This document shows, piece after piece, positions 44,101-56,229 of a stretch of DNA of 64,000 nt; positions within the stretch are counted from its first letter, which is position 1; each line of letters begins with the position of its first letter. Below the pieces are notes generated by a model, which made no database searches, was not told where the DNA came from, and was given only the letters and a program-made list of their open reading frames with translations. The position numbers and the translations under genes are program-made. The DNA lies in the NCBI GenBank assembly GCA_946811185.2, contig OX328101.1:14864122-14928121 (forward strand). The letters are read 5' to 3'. Source of the DNA: Hippopus hippopus (taxonomy: Eukaryota > Mollusca > Bivalvia > Cardiida > Cardiidae).

Positions 44101-45646
44101 TATCACTGCAGCTTGATAATCAAGGGAGGTAAATAGTAACGAACTTTATCTTTCATAAAAAGAGTTATTTCCCTTGATTAATGTTTAAATTGAAGTGACA
44201 ATATTTTGAAGCCCATGTTAAACTTGCGATCCCTGGAATGAAGGCAATTTTGACCCCAGACCTACAATATGAAACTAGAATGTGTGGTTATAAACAAAAA
44301 GATTTTTTAATCTTGCCCAACAAAAAGTCATGTAAAACAAGTTTGCTGAATAAAAGGCCCTGTAAAATATGTGATCCATGACACAGGTTTATCAAGTTTT
44401 CACTATAAAAGCCAATGTAAAACTTGTGACCCCTGGTGTGGAGTCAAACTTGACCCCCAAAGTTAAAATTTGGGCCCTCTTGGTAAAGGTCCATTATATA
44501 AAGTTACATGCAAAATTTGGTAGCCCTAGGCCTAAATATGGCTATGTACAAGTAGATTATTAAAGTTTCCTTATATAAGACCATGTAGAACTTGTGACCC
44601 CCTGGGGTGGGGCTACATTTGACCCCCTGGGCTATAATTTGGGCACCCTTGATAGAGACCCCCTAGATAAAGCTAAATGCAAAATTTGATAGCCCTAGCC
44701 CTTATAGCTAGATGCGAAAGATTTTCCTATATAAGCCCGCCCATGTAAAACATGTTACCCCCCGGGGCGAAGTCAAATTTGACCCTCGGCTATAATTTGG
44801 ACACCCTTGGTACAGGTCCACTAGATAAAGCTACATGCCAAATTTGGTCGCCCTAGGCCCCATGGCTAGGTAGAAGAGGAATTTTAAAGTTCTCCCTAAA
44901 TAAGCCCATGTAAAACTTGTGACCCCCGGGACGGGGCCAATTTTGACCCCAGGGCTATAAATTGAAGAAACTTGGTAGAGGTCCACTAGATAAAGCTACA
45001 TGCCAAATTTGGTAGCCCTTGGCCTTACGGTTTCAGACAAGAAGATTTTCAAAGATTTTCAAAATTTTTCAGTTTTGTTGCCATGGCAACCAGAGTTTTT
45101 GAAGGAATTAAATTCTTTCAAGAAATTCTGAAGAGGACCATGGCAGGATCATTTCTGTGAAGTTTCATCAAAATTGGATGGGTAGTTTCAGAGAAGAAGA
45201 CGTTTTAAAAAAAAAGTTAACGCACGGACGGACGGACGGACGGACGCACAGACGGACGGACGGACGCACGACGGACAACAGGCCATGACATAAGCCCGCT
45301 GGCCTTCGGCCAGTGGAGCTAAAAATTACCCGTCAAATATTTTGGGAAATTAGCTTACGGAATGTCCGAATATTTAGGAAAACTTGCTTTTGGAAGTGTT
45401 CAGAGAAAGAATTAAAAAATAAATTATTTTTGTAAATAATTAAACATGTCCGAACTTTTAGGGCGTCCGTATACATTAGCGAATTGCAGTATTTTCTCTT
45501 TCTTGTCAGTGAAACTATCGAAACTATCGATATTTGAGGTAACTATCGGCGATAGTTATCGATTTTCAACATAACAATCGATGCAGTAGCATCGACACGC
45601 TCACCATCGCGATCCATCGATAGTCCGATGTATCGTTACACCCGTA
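41115..45646. mobile_element. hAT-like DNA element with 8-bp target duplication
   Basis: CTAAAAAT flanks both sides (41107-41114 and 45647-45654). The ends are TAGGGTTG and, on the right, the complement of TACGGGTGTAACGATACATC, so the terminal repeats are short and imperfect. Subterminal parts are rich in CTATTGCAATA (left) and ATCGATAGT (right) motifs, as often seen in hAT elements. An 8-bp duplication is the hAT signature. No transposase frame remains. A family B element occupies 43098-45322; 41250-43090 has nothing recognisable. Confidence 0.65.
43098..45322 (+). mobile_element. Helitron/pearl-like element, family B, copy 2
   Basis: It is close to copy 1 at 6297-9103: 43098-43410 matches 6297-6602 and 43960-45322 matches about 7560-9103. 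The middle differs, with three roughly 130-base units (CATTTCTATATGGTGC, CACCCAAGGAACAATCC) leading to a family A-type 3' end at about 43960-44000. So both copies share a mosaic of a family A tail joined to a family B body. A GTTGCCATGGCAAC lies at 45077-45090. Confidence 0.82.
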
Positions 45647-45773
45647 CTAAAAATGTCTGACATTGTAAATCAACGATCAAACTACACTTTCTGGTGCAGT
45701 CTGTGCACTCTGATCTTGATCTCTGCTGTCTGCCAGTGCAGCTTATGTTGTACATAGAATGTCTGTTGTTACT

Positions 45774-46002
45774 TCTTTACCACATAATCCTGAGATTTTA
45801 CGACCCTGAGGAAGAAGCCTTTTGAAAAAATTGTGGGAAAAGGAGAAAATGCTGATAACCAGCACTTTCTCCTTTTCCCACAATGTTTTTTACCATATCA
45901 AAGACAAATGCCATCACTAAGCCACATTCAAAATGTTGTCGGCAATTGCTTTCAATTTGGCCAAGTCTTTAGATTTTGTCGACAGGTAAATAGTTCACAA
46001 TA
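45774..46002. mobile_element. TTAA-type MITE
   Basis: This is a full-length copy: TTCTTTACCACATAATCC, GGGAAAAGGAGAAAATGCTG with its inverted arm, TTGCTTTCAATTTGG, and GGTAAATAGTTCA. Confidence 0.75.
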
Positions 46003-46288
46003 AGTTTCTTTGCGATAGCAGATTGTTAGTTGTTTTCCAACATCTGAACTAAAGTGATATGCTAACTCCAGATTAAACAAAAATTGAAATTCTTAAAACT
46101 TAGAGGTGTCTAATGTAAAAGAATTTTTGCAATAACTGATAAAAACATTCAGTTTATGGCATTATCACGCAAATAATCAAATATAAAAATTTTCTCTGAA
46201 TTTAGATAAGGGCAGATAGCCATGTGCTACACACTGCATTACATCACAATGTTTTTGTAACCCATAACTATATAGGCAATTCATGGCA

Positions 46289-46610
46289 AATTGATTGATT
46301 GATTGATTGATTGTATGGTGGTTAACACTGACTTTAACATCTTTCCAGTTATAATGTGGCGGCCAGTTCACCTATCCATGGTTTCCTACAATTTCTCTTA
46401 CCAGTACTTTTCTACCCAAACCACTAGCTGCTTTTCCACATAACCATCATCGAATGATCAGTGGTGAGAGGAACAAACCCTGCTGTAATGACTATCATCA
46501 ATCCTTGGAAAGAAATTTGCCAAGCTGATCATTCGAACCAACAACTGCCTGTTCTCAAGTCCTGTATGCTGTTTACTGTGCTACCAGGTCTCGGCACAAT
46601 AGCTAGAAAG
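46289..46610 (-). mobile_element. tRNA-derived SINE, near complete
   Basis: Read from 46610 downwards it has a tRNA-like head (TGGTAGCACAGTAAAC A box, TTGGTTCGAATGA B box). The body follows, then a 3' part ending in a (TCAA)n tail at 46289-46316. It is the best reference copy for the split SINEs in this window. Confidence 0.8.
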
Positions 46611-47164
46611 GGTGACATTAGTTTTTTTTAATCAGTGTTCAATGCCATTTTCAACAATATTCTATTTATTATCATGGAAGCCAGAGCACCTATTCATGCT
46701 TTCTTGGGGTTTCTAAAGCAGTACTTGGTACAACACTGTTTCTAAGCCACTTCGGTCACAGAGACATGCAATTGAGTCCTTGTTGGAAAACTCTAATATC
46801 ACTTTTCTTTGTGTGGTTAAGGGTTTAAAGAATGACGAGAGACAAAGGACAAAAAAAGAATTGTTACCAATGCCAAGACCCTGTAGCAATATTGTGGAAT
46901 GTGAACAGGGCCTGTGGGTGTTACAAGGTAAGACTAGTGCACTTTGATGTTCTAATTTGACAGGACTAATTACAGACATAAGATCATTATTCATCCACAG
47001 GTTGACAGCTAGTAAACACTGTCCTCTCTCTCACTTAAACCATCAACTATTGACCATCATTGTATACATGTGTCTCAAAGGCCTGACCGTTCACAGGTGA
47101 TCAATTATCATATACGTAAATTATCTATATGTCATTATGTTTCACCTCTGAATCTGAAGTTAAT

Positions 47165-47460
47165 GTCTTAAAACATTCTTTTAGTTATACTGAGCAGCCA
47201 GTGTACCTATGCATACTTTTCCTGAAGTTTCTTTAACAAATACTTTGCACAATTACTTTCAGAGCAACTGGCTGCTTTCCCACATAACCATCATGATCAT
47301 CAGTGGTGTCAGAGGAAAAAACCCTGTCAAAATGACTTTGCAATGACGATCATCAATCCTCAGAAAGGAATCAGCCAAGCTGGAGATTCAAACCAGAGAC
47401 CTCCTGGTTTCAGTCCTGCACATTACTGACTTAGCTATCTGGCTTGGTTCACAATGCGTC
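47165..47460 (-). mobile_element. tRNA-derived SINE
   Basis: It has the same order as 46289-46610: TTATACTGAGCAGCCAG, TTTGCACAATTACTTTC, CACATAACCATCATG, GACGATCATCAATCC, and a decayed head near 47390-47460. Confidence 0.7.
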
Positions 47461-47527
47461 AGGATTCCTCGTTTTCCCATGTCTTCCAAACAACTCAAAA
47501 TGATTCTGTATTTTCCTTAAGAGTTCA

Positions 47528-47775
47528 ACCCTTTACTACACAATTCTGAGTTTTAACAACCCCAAGGAAATACAGCTTTTGAAAGCAATGTGTGAAAAGG
47601 AGAAAATGAGGGTCTCCCTTTAAAGACAAATCCCATCATTTTAGCCACTTTCCATTTGTCGTCTGCAAACATTTTTAATTTAGACAGGTCTAAAAACATT
47701 TTTATCCTATGAAAAACAAATCCCATTTTTGACAAATGTCCGAGTTGATATCTGCAAATAGTTTCAATTTAGGGA
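47528..47775. mobile_element. TTAA-type MITE, rearranged
   Basis: It begins AACCCTTTACTACACAATTC and has the left arm GTGAAAAGGAGAAAATG, but the right hairpin arm is lost. The CTGCAAACATTTTTAATTT block is followed by a partial repeat of it. Confidence 0.55.
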
Positions 47776-47948
47776 AAGTATATAATTCATAAAGAGTTTA
47801 GCAGGTAGAAGTTCAGCCTTAAAGTGCCTTTCACAACTATGGTTGCCTTTGCGGCCAGTTTAGGTCAAGATCAGGCTGCTCAAAACCTAGAAATTGTGAT
47901 TATTAGGGTCCTATTCCTATAATGAAAATATTTTGGGTTTATTTGACT

Positions 47949-48390
47949 CTAACTCTTTATCAAACAAAAAAATTCAAGACTAGTCCAAATTGAAAGGATT
48001 TGCAGATGACAATTTGAATATGGTTCAAATTCTAAAATATGCCTTTGGAAGGATAAAAAAAAACATTGTGGGAAAAGAAGAAAAAGCTGGTTACCAGCAT
48101 TTTCTTCTTTTCCCAGTATTTTTCAAAGCCATCTTCCCCAGAGTCGTTAGAAGTCATAAATTTTTAGTAAAGACTTAACCTGTACCAAACAATCCCAAAT
48201 TTTAATGACCCTGAAGGAGAAGGCTTTTGAAAACATTGTGGGAAAACGAGAAAATGCTGGTTATCAGCATTTTCTCCTTTTCCCACAGTGTTTTCTACCT
48301 TATCAAAGAGAGAAATCATCTATGTAGCAATAATTAATTTGTCGTCTGCAAATGCTTTCAACTTAGTCCAGTCCAAAATTTTGCAGTTTG
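47949..48390. mobile_element. two TTAA-type MITEs joined at a shared TTAA
   Basis: The first copy ends and the second begins at TTAA 48175-48178. Both carry the hairpin (AAAAGCTGG / CCAGCATTTTCTTC and AAAATGCTGG / ATCAGCATTTTCTCC). They lie in opposite orientations as judged by the AAAATTTTG end blocks. Confidence 0.7.
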
Positions 48391-48919
48391 GTATAGAGTT
48401 CAGGGTTGAACAGGGTGTGTGTACTTTCCATTTCCAATCAGCAATATGTCTGGATTTAAATCATTCAGACAGATGACAACAGTTTTACCTTTAAGCTATG
48501 GAACATTTTCTATCTGGAGGTCAATAGGTTATGTTGATCTCTTTATTTAGACTTTTAACTGATTAATCTATTTAAAAGGTATTTTATGCCACTTTCAACA
48601 GTACAAGGCAAGGGGCGTGTATGCCAGACAATGTAGTTACAATCCAAGTTACCGGGTCACAAATCTAATGTTGGTCTAAGAGCTGTCGAGAAATTCCAAA
48701 TTGCATGAGTCCTTTAAGGAAAGGACACCCTAATGGGATTTGTGTAACATCGGCTTTTATTGCCAAAATCGTACGGATTCTGCTAAGATTTGAGTAATCC
48801 GTAATCGATGCAAGAAACGAGCCTCTATTGGTCGATCGTATAGATCATAATTATGTCAGTAGGACTGCAGGTTCTGTGCTGTCCAATGTTGATCCACAGT
48901 AACAACAAGAAGATTTGTT

Positions 48920-49205
48920 TTTGTATGGTGTCTAACACCATTTTCAATATTGCAGTAAAATCATGGCCACCAGTACAGTTATACATGCTTTCTTGAAGTT
49001 TCCTTAACCAGTGCTTTGCACAATTTTCTTCCCAAACCACTGGCTGCTTTCTCACTTGACTGTGTCGTTAAAACATTCTTAAAACAATGATCAGCGGTGA
49101 GAGAGGAATGAAATCTGTGGCAATACCATTCATTTTTCAGAAAGATGTTGGAAAATCAAATCTGTCACCCCATGGTTTCAAGCCCAGACTTAGCTAGCCG
49201 ACTTG
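48920..49205 (-). mobile_element. tRNA-derived SINE, decayed
   Basis: TGGTGTCTAACACCATTTTCAA, CCAGTGCTTTGCACAATTTTC, CCACTGGCTGC and ATGATCAGCGGTGAGAG follow the SINE order. The head is poorly preserved. Confidence 0.65.
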
Positions 49206-50280
49206 TATCTACATGAAGTACCCCTCTGTCACCTACGGCACATGATTGGTCTGCAGATCATTAGCCAATCCTTGAAACAAACCATGTGACTTCCTTATTA
49301 GAATGTGATTATACAATCAAAACTAATTTATCAATTTCTATCTGGTGATCAACAATCAAAAGTTATTTTATCAAACCCTATCTCTTTATCACTCACATCA
49401 ATATTTTCATTATCAGTCTAAACACTGTTGTCTGGCAATCCCCGAGGAAGACAGCTTATGAAAAACTTGTTTGAAAAGTAGATAAATGTCGGTTACCAGC
49501 ATTTTGTCCTTTTTCCACAATGTTTACCCACTTAATTCTTTACCACACAACAAAAATTTAGCCTGGTCCAAATTAAAAACATTTGCAGTCAAAAATCAAA
49601 AGTTGCTCAAAACATAAAATCTGTCTTTCAAAGGGTAGAAAACATTGTGGGAAAAAAAGAAATTGCTGGTGACCAGCATTTTCTTCTTTTTCCATAATGC
49701 TTTCAAAGCCTTTTTCCTCAGTATTGTTGAAAATGGGGATTGTGTGGTATAGGGTTAAAGAGCAATTTAAACAAAAAACTTTTTGCAACTCTGAGCAGTA
49801 GAAACTCCAAAATGAACAACATAGGATTGTAAGTTAACAACAGCAATCATCCCAGAGAGCTATTTTCTATGTTGCTTATTGATGCTCCCATCTTAATTAA
49901 CACTACCCCATCTTTTTTCTAACAGAAAATGGACTTACAAAATGGCCAATCCAAATCAAGGTTACGTAAATCAGCTGAATAAACTAGCAGCATTGACATA
50001 ATCCTAACAACTTATAGCTCAATGCCATTAATACCCGACTATCAGAATATATATACACTTTGGATGACTTAAAAACTTCTGTTCACAAAAAATTTGTCAG
50101 CTAACTTGGAGGAACTTAAAGAGAAAGTATTGAAGATTAGTGTCCCCTATTAATCATGAATGCTATTTAATGTCCAAATGAATCATGATCAAAAGGTAAA
50201 ATTGATAGTCTGCATTTAATACAGCATGTTTGTCAGAATGGTGATTGCTTCACCGTTGGCACTGACTATTTTGTTTGTTT
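49206..50280. other. MITE copies, otherwise no gene
   Basis: A degraded MITE arm lies at about 49440-49530. A fuller copy lies at 49535-49760 (ends TTCTTTACCACACAAC and GTGTGGTATAGGGTTAA). The sequence from 49800 to 50280 is AT-rich with nothing recognised. Confidence 0.55.
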
Positions 50281-50497
50281 GAATGTGTTTTACGCCGCTT
50301 TCAACATTATTTCAGTCATATCACGGCGACAGCTCACATATTCATGTTTTCCTGGGTTTCACCAGTACTAGGCTAGGGCTCTGAAGTGTCTTGCCCAAGG
50401 ACACTCCTGTGAAAAAACCGGTGGAGCCAGTGAGGCTCGAACCCAGGGACTCCAGGTCACAAGTCCTACACTTTACCACTGAGCCACACAGGACCCC
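50281..50497 (-). mobile_element. tRNA-derived SINE
   Basis: It is closely similar to 1738-1955, including the head (GTGGCTCAGTGGTAAAG and TGGGTTCGAGCC on the minus strand) and the 3' part AAAGCGGCGTAAAACAC. Confidence 0.78.
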
Positions 50498-50829
50498 TAA
50501 AACCTATGACAATGTTGTTGTCGGCCTTGGAAAACTCTACTTTAATAATCAGCCCTTCTTTCAGAAAACGTAATGCGCCTGGACGCATTAAAAAAAGACA
50601 GTATGGTATGATATCTCTTAGATTGCTGCAGCCAACTTTCATGTGCATTTGGAGAACTGAATATATCAAAATCAGACTTCACAGAATATGTCATCTTACC
50701 CTGGAGCTACACTATAATTTTTTTTGTTATTTCTGGGAAAGCATCCTGTTTTCCAAAATGTTTCAAAAAGTTGCGAATGAGGATACTAGAATTCAAAGGT
50801 TACCAGCATTAATTCTCTTCACTTCCAAC

Positions 50830-51024
50830 TATTTTTTGAAAAGCCTTCTTTCAAGGTGTCATAGAGCAGAAAACATTGTGGGGAAAGGAGAAAATGCTGG
50901 TTGAAAACATTGTGGGAAAAGGAGAAAATGCTGTTTACCAGCATTTTCTCCTTTTCCCACAATGTTTTCAAAACCATTCTCTATCAAGGTGATTAAAACT
51001 TGGGATTGTTTGGTAAAGGGTTAA
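50830..51024. mobile_element. TTAA-type MITE with a duplicated left arm
   Basis: GAAAACATTGTGGGAAAGG-type sequence occurs twice in succession (about 50870 and 50903). The inverted arm TTTTCCCACAATGTTTTC follows, and the copy ends TGGTAAAGGGTTAA at 51024. Confidence 0.7.
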
Positions 51025-52596
51025 ACAATTTGCAAGCTAAGGGCAACATTTAGGGTCTTGAAGCTTGTGAAGGTCAGGACCACATATGATGCCGCCCCAT
51101 CTTGGGCCAACATTAGTAACTCTAGATATTTTGGCCAACATTTGCAATATTTAAGCCTTTTTCATTAAATAAGGATCTGTATTTCATTTCTTAGCATGTT
51201 TTTAAGGGTTAACCCTTTACCAAATAATCTTGTGTATAAATGAGGCGATAACTTATGAAAAGGCGATAACAGGGTGGAAAAGGGACAAAATACTGGTAGC
51301 CAGTATTTCAGGGTCCAAAGAATCCACTTGTCCGCTCGTATTTATGAGTAAGAAATGGATGAGGACGAGTGAAATATCAGTTATGGTCATCCGGCAGGAC
51401 GAGTGGTGAATTGGAGATAGTAAACAAGTAAGTTTTTCAGATGAATATTTAACTTACAGGAGACAAAACGGCCATTCCATTATTGAATAAGCGAATTAAG
51501 GGTATTCAGGAAATCAAATATTGAAACAGGACATAAAATGTGCTGGTCCCCGCTCCAAATAAAGATCGGTTTCAAGTCAGCCTAATGATATAACCCGGGA
51601 CCTTTCATTGCAAACAAAAATCTTTTAATATGCTTTGGGTAGATCTAATTCAATATGAGCAACTTTGCTTATTATCAAAACAACGATATTAACATTAAAC
51701 ACAAATACTTTCCCGAAACCAGTTCCAAAAACTGTGTTGTTTTGGCTTTATTTATTTCTATAACTTGACCGGATAACTGGTACCTGTTTTTAAAACGCGG
51801 TATTTAAGGTTCGTTGTAACGTTTCCATTTCGTCTGAAAAAAAAAAAGCGTCAGAGTCCAATATTAGGAGGGTTTTCTAGCCGGACAAGTGAGGATCAAA
51901 GCAGGGCAAGTGTTTTTTCAAAGTCACTTGTCCTACAGGACGACTGCCTTTTCTGTAAATTTTTGGACCCTGTATTTTCAACTTTTCCCAGTCTTTTCCC
52001 ACTATCCCTTTAAAGGCAAGTACAATTACTTGAACCAAATATAATTTGTCATCTAAAAACACTTTTCATTCGGACAAGTCTAAAATTTTGTCATTTGGTT
52101 TATATGTGAAATGGTTACAGACATTGTAATACTGTCATGGTGACGCAAGTAACCATCAACAATTTTTTGTGTGTTTTTAACACATCCTTTCACTTATCAT
52201 GGCTGTCAGTTTTGTGACACAGTTGATGACATTAGTCAGTTGATCACCCATCTATCAACTTTGTAATCAGTAAAGTTTAACATTTGACAATCACCTCATC
52301 CCTTTCTTTAAAAAGACCTCATAATGGCTCAATCAAAGCAAACAACAGGTATGCAAATCCTGCCCATCAAGATCTTTCACCATGGGAAGAACCATAAACC
52401 TAACTCATAGACTGTTGAAGTGGCACATACCAGATTTCAATTCACTTTTTTTTTTATCAAAAAAACTGAATAAAAACTTATTTGCCAACAATGATGGTTT
52501 TAAAGCTACCTTATACACAGAAGTCCATGCCAAAACATGAGGAATGCCTGATTCTTTTTTATATTTCTTCTGTAAAATTGTACATCCTGTTATTGT
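51025..52596. other. no gene recognised
   Basis: Apart from MITE fragments near 51210-51310 and 51950-52110 the sequence shows nothing recognisable on either strand. Confidence 0.5.
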
Positions 52597-53313
52597 GTAC
52601 CCAGGGGTCGAAATTCCCATGTATTTACTCGCAAAATGCGAGTCAGAATTGGAAAATGCAAGCTAAAATTTCAAGCACTTGAAAAAAAAAATGCGAGTGC
52701 CCAAATGTACTCAACTTCACATATGAATACAAATAAGGTAATTCTTTTCGTGCTGGATAAACGCCACAGTTATGTCGCACTGAGAATACCCTTCGACAAC
52801 TGGTGATAATTTTACATGTCGCCATTGAAGCCTCCGAGTTGTCGTTTGTTATCCTAGTTTCTTGAGCCAAGTGCGTTTGTCTGCACTTACAGTCAATACC
52901 ACAATTTTGTGTTTTTAATACAAAAAAAGAAAACGGTAAGCGAATTCAAACTCTGATTATAAAACAGAAATACTTGTCAATCTTTCCTGTCCTGAAAAGA
53001 TATTTATCATGCTCAAATAACGAGAACCAATTTGGAAATGGTGGACTCACTATACCAGTTATCGGACATGCAGATATATCCGGATGTGATACGTTCGTAA
53101 TATTCATTAACAAAATCATCCACCATTGTAAATTTTATGGAAATTTAACTTGGTTAGAGAACAGATATTAAAGTGGATTTGAATTGATAGTTAAATCATG
53201 GTTTTAATATCAATTAACATCCTTCTTACATTGTTTGGTTGTTGTCTCTAGTCGACAGGTTAAGTAACAGAATAGAATTGAACAGTTTGTAATGGCACTG
53301 TTGGGGATAAAAA

Positions 53314-54917
53314 ACAAGAGGACCATCATGGTCCTATATCGCTCACCTGAGTACTAAGCAGTAAAGGTCTACAATGAAGATAAATACCAAATATTGAGGT
53401 TCAAGGCAAATGATAATGAAACAAGAGCGGCACATTGTCGCAAGATATGCCTGTCCCACCGCCAGTTGTCGAGGAGGTATAATAATTGCAAAGGGCAGGT
53501 AATGCAACAAACATGTTTACCAAGTCTCATGTCAATTTGACTTGAGAATTCAAAGTTCCATTCCTGACAAGCAAGAAATATTGTAAAAATGAAGATCAAA
53601 GTAGAATTACTCAAAATCCGAATAGGTAGAGTTATTGTTCTTGCGCACTGTACTCCGTAATATTGCAACAAATATGCATACCAAGTTTGAAGTGGTTCTG
53701 ACTTGAGATGACAAAGTTATATTCCGGACGAGCACTAATTGCTGTAAAAATGACAATCAAAGGGAAATAACTCAAAGACAGCACAAGTTAGAGTTACAAT
53801 TCTTGTGCACTGCACTTCCAAATATTGCAACAAATAAGCATACCATATTTCAGGTCATTCCTACTTAAGATGACAAAGTTTTGCTCCGGACAAGCAAGAA
53901 ATGCTATAAAAATGAAGGTCAAAGGGGAAATAACTCAAAATTCGTGCTAGGAAGAGTTATGGTTCTTGTGCACTGCACTCCGTAATTTTTCAACAATCAT
54001 GCATACCAAATTTGAAGATGTTCAGGCTAGAGATGACAAAGTTATATTCCGGACAAACAGAAAATGCTGTAAAAATGACAATCAAAGGTAAATAACTCAG
54101 ACAGCACAAGGTAGAGTTACAATTCTTGAGCACTGCACTCCGTGTTATTGCCGGACAAGCAGAGAATGCTGTAAAAATGACCATCAATGGGGAAAAAACT
54201 CATAGACAGTACCAGGCAGAGTTATGGTTCTTTCACACTGCACTCCGTGTTATTGCTACAAACACAAATGCCAAGTTTCAAGTCAATCGGACTGGAGATG
54301 ACAAAGTTATGCTCCGGACAAAGAACTATTCTATAGAACTTTCTAATTCAAGGGCAAATAACTCCAGTAGTTCTGGTCCGATTAGACCCATTATTGAACT
54401 CATCCGAGATCTTATGGTCATATATATTTTGACCAAGTTTGGTGCTGATTGGTTGATACCTGTAGATGCTAGAGTGTAAACAAAGTCAAATATAGCAATT
54501 TTTCTAATTCAAGGGCAAATAACTCCAGTCGTTCTGGTCCGATTAGACCCATAATCAAACTCATCCAAGATCTTATAGTCATATATATTTTGACCAAGTT
54601 TGGTGCTGATTGGTTGATACTTGTAGATGCTAGAGTGTAAACAAAGTCAAATATAGCAATTTTTCTAATTCAAGGGCAAATAACTCCAGTCGTTCTGGTC
54701 CGATTAGACCCATAATCAAACTCATCCGAGATCTTATGGTCATATATATTTTGACCAAGTTTGGTGCTGATTGGTTAATATTTGTAGATGCTAGAGTGTA
54801 AACAAAAAAATGTGAACGGACGGACGGACGACGGACGGACGGACGGACAACGGACACCGACGGACGGTGAGTGATCACAATAGCTCATCCTGAGCACTTC
54901 ATGCTCAGCTGAGCTAA
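53314..54917 (+). mobile_element. Helitron/pearl-like element with family A ends and family C core
   Basis: The 5' end ACAAGAGGACCATCATGGTCC is a variant palindrome with paired changes. CGCTCACCTGAG follows. From 53421 it continues with a family C 5' end and 162-base family C units. Three 163-base units follow (54340-54800; TAATTCAAGGGCAAATAACTCC). The end is a GACG stretch, TGAGCACTTCATGCTCA and GCTGAGCTAA. It is a composite of two families. Confidence 0.75.
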
Positions 54918-54920
54918 AAA

Positions 54921-55996
54921 ACAAGAGCGCAGAGCGGCGCATATACGCCCAAAGGGGCTTGTCAGTGAAATGGGTTAAACTAAGCATGTACCGTAAAAGA
55001 ACAAGACACTGGACAGTTAGGGATCACCTATGAGACCATGGAGTTATTTGTTCTTGTGCACTGCACTTCTCGTCAATGTGATCTATGCACCTGTGAAGTA
55101 TCATTTTTACACCTCTAATAGTTTTTGAGTTATGCTCCTGACAAAATTTAAGTAAGAAAAAAATCAAAGGGCAATAACTCCTAAACCATGGGGCCAAAAG
55201 TTATGGTTCTTGTACACTGCACTTCTCCTCAATCTTATCTATCAACCTGTGAAGTTTCAGGTTTATATCTCATGTAGTTTTCAAGTTGGGCGCTAGACAA
55301 AATTTGAGTATGAAAATAACGAAGGGCAATAACTGCTAAATTATGCAATCAAGAGTTATGTTTCCTGTGCACTGCGCTTCTCCTTGATGAGATCTATCCA
55401 CCTATAAAGTATCATGTTCACACCTCTAATAGTTTTTGAGTTATGCTCCTGACAAAATTTAAGTATTAAAATAACAAAGGGCAATAACTCCTAAATTATG
55501 GGGCTGAAAGTTATGGTTCTTGTACACTGCACTTTTCCTTAATGTCATCTATCAGCCTGTGAAGTTTCAGGTTTATATCTCATGTAGTTTTCAAGTTATG
55601 CGCTAGAGAAATTTTAAGTAAGAAAAACAACAAAGGGCAATAACTCCTAAATTATGCAATCAAGAGTTATGTTTCCTGTGCACTGCACTTCTCCTTGATG
55701 AGATCTATCCACCTATGAAGTATCATGTTTACACCTCTAATAGTTTTTTGAGTTATGCTCCTGACAAAATTTAAGTATAAAAAATAACAAAGGACAATAA
55801 CTCTAGAAAGCGCTCCAAATGTAAAGAGTCACATGCACAACTACATATCATAGAGATTCATTGTGGTAAGTTTGAACTTATTCCAATGGAAACTGTAGGA
55901 GGAGTTGCGCAACCAAGAAATTGCTAACGGACGGACGGACTTACGGACAGACGGACGACCGGGGCCATAACATAATATGACCCTTCGGGCGTATAA
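54921..55996 (+). mobile_element. Helitron/pearl-like element, family D
   Basis: The 5' end is ACAAGAGCGCAGAGCGG followed by ATATACGCCC. The 3' end is GACGGACGG, GACCCTTCGGGC and GTATAA. ATACGCCC and GGGCGTAT are inverted. The core is about 155-base units (GGGCAATAACTCC, CACTGCACTTCTCC) that alternate in two types. It directly abuts the preceding element. Confidence 0.75.
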
Positions 55997-56124
55997 AAAT
56001 GCGAGTCCAATTTTAATTTTGCGAGTAGAAAAAAAAAGCCACTTGCTAAAATTTGCCAGTGGATACAAAAACTAAATTCGAACCCTGGTACCATGGGAAA
56101 AATGTATTTCGAACACTTTCGGTT

Positions 56125-56180
56125 GTCAGTTGCTGAGATAGCTCAGTCAATAGAGTAGCTGGACTTAGGTATCAAAAATA
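56125..56180 (+). mobile_element. possible SINE head fragment
   Basis: GAGATAGCTCAGTCAATAGAG resembles a tRNA A box. No B box or body follows, so this is weak. Confidence 0.3.
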
Positions 56181-56229
56181 TCAACTTCATTTCTATGAAA
56201 AAAATTGGGTTGAAAGCCTAGTTTTCTTC

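Larger units (their letters stand above)
52602..56087. mobile_element. TIR DNA element with 5-bp target duplication, carrying nested elements
   Basis: The left end is CAGGGGTCGAAATT and the right end is AATTCGAACCCTG, its near-complement. GTACC lies directly outside both (52597-52601 and 56088-56092). Both subterminal parts carry AATGCGAGT or TTGCGAGTA motifs in inverted arrangement. The CAGGGGTC start recalls hAT-type ends; the 5-base duplication would fit the hAT5 group or another superfamily. The interior is mostly filled by the Helitron-like elements at 53314-55996. No transposase is encoded. Confidence 0.65.
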
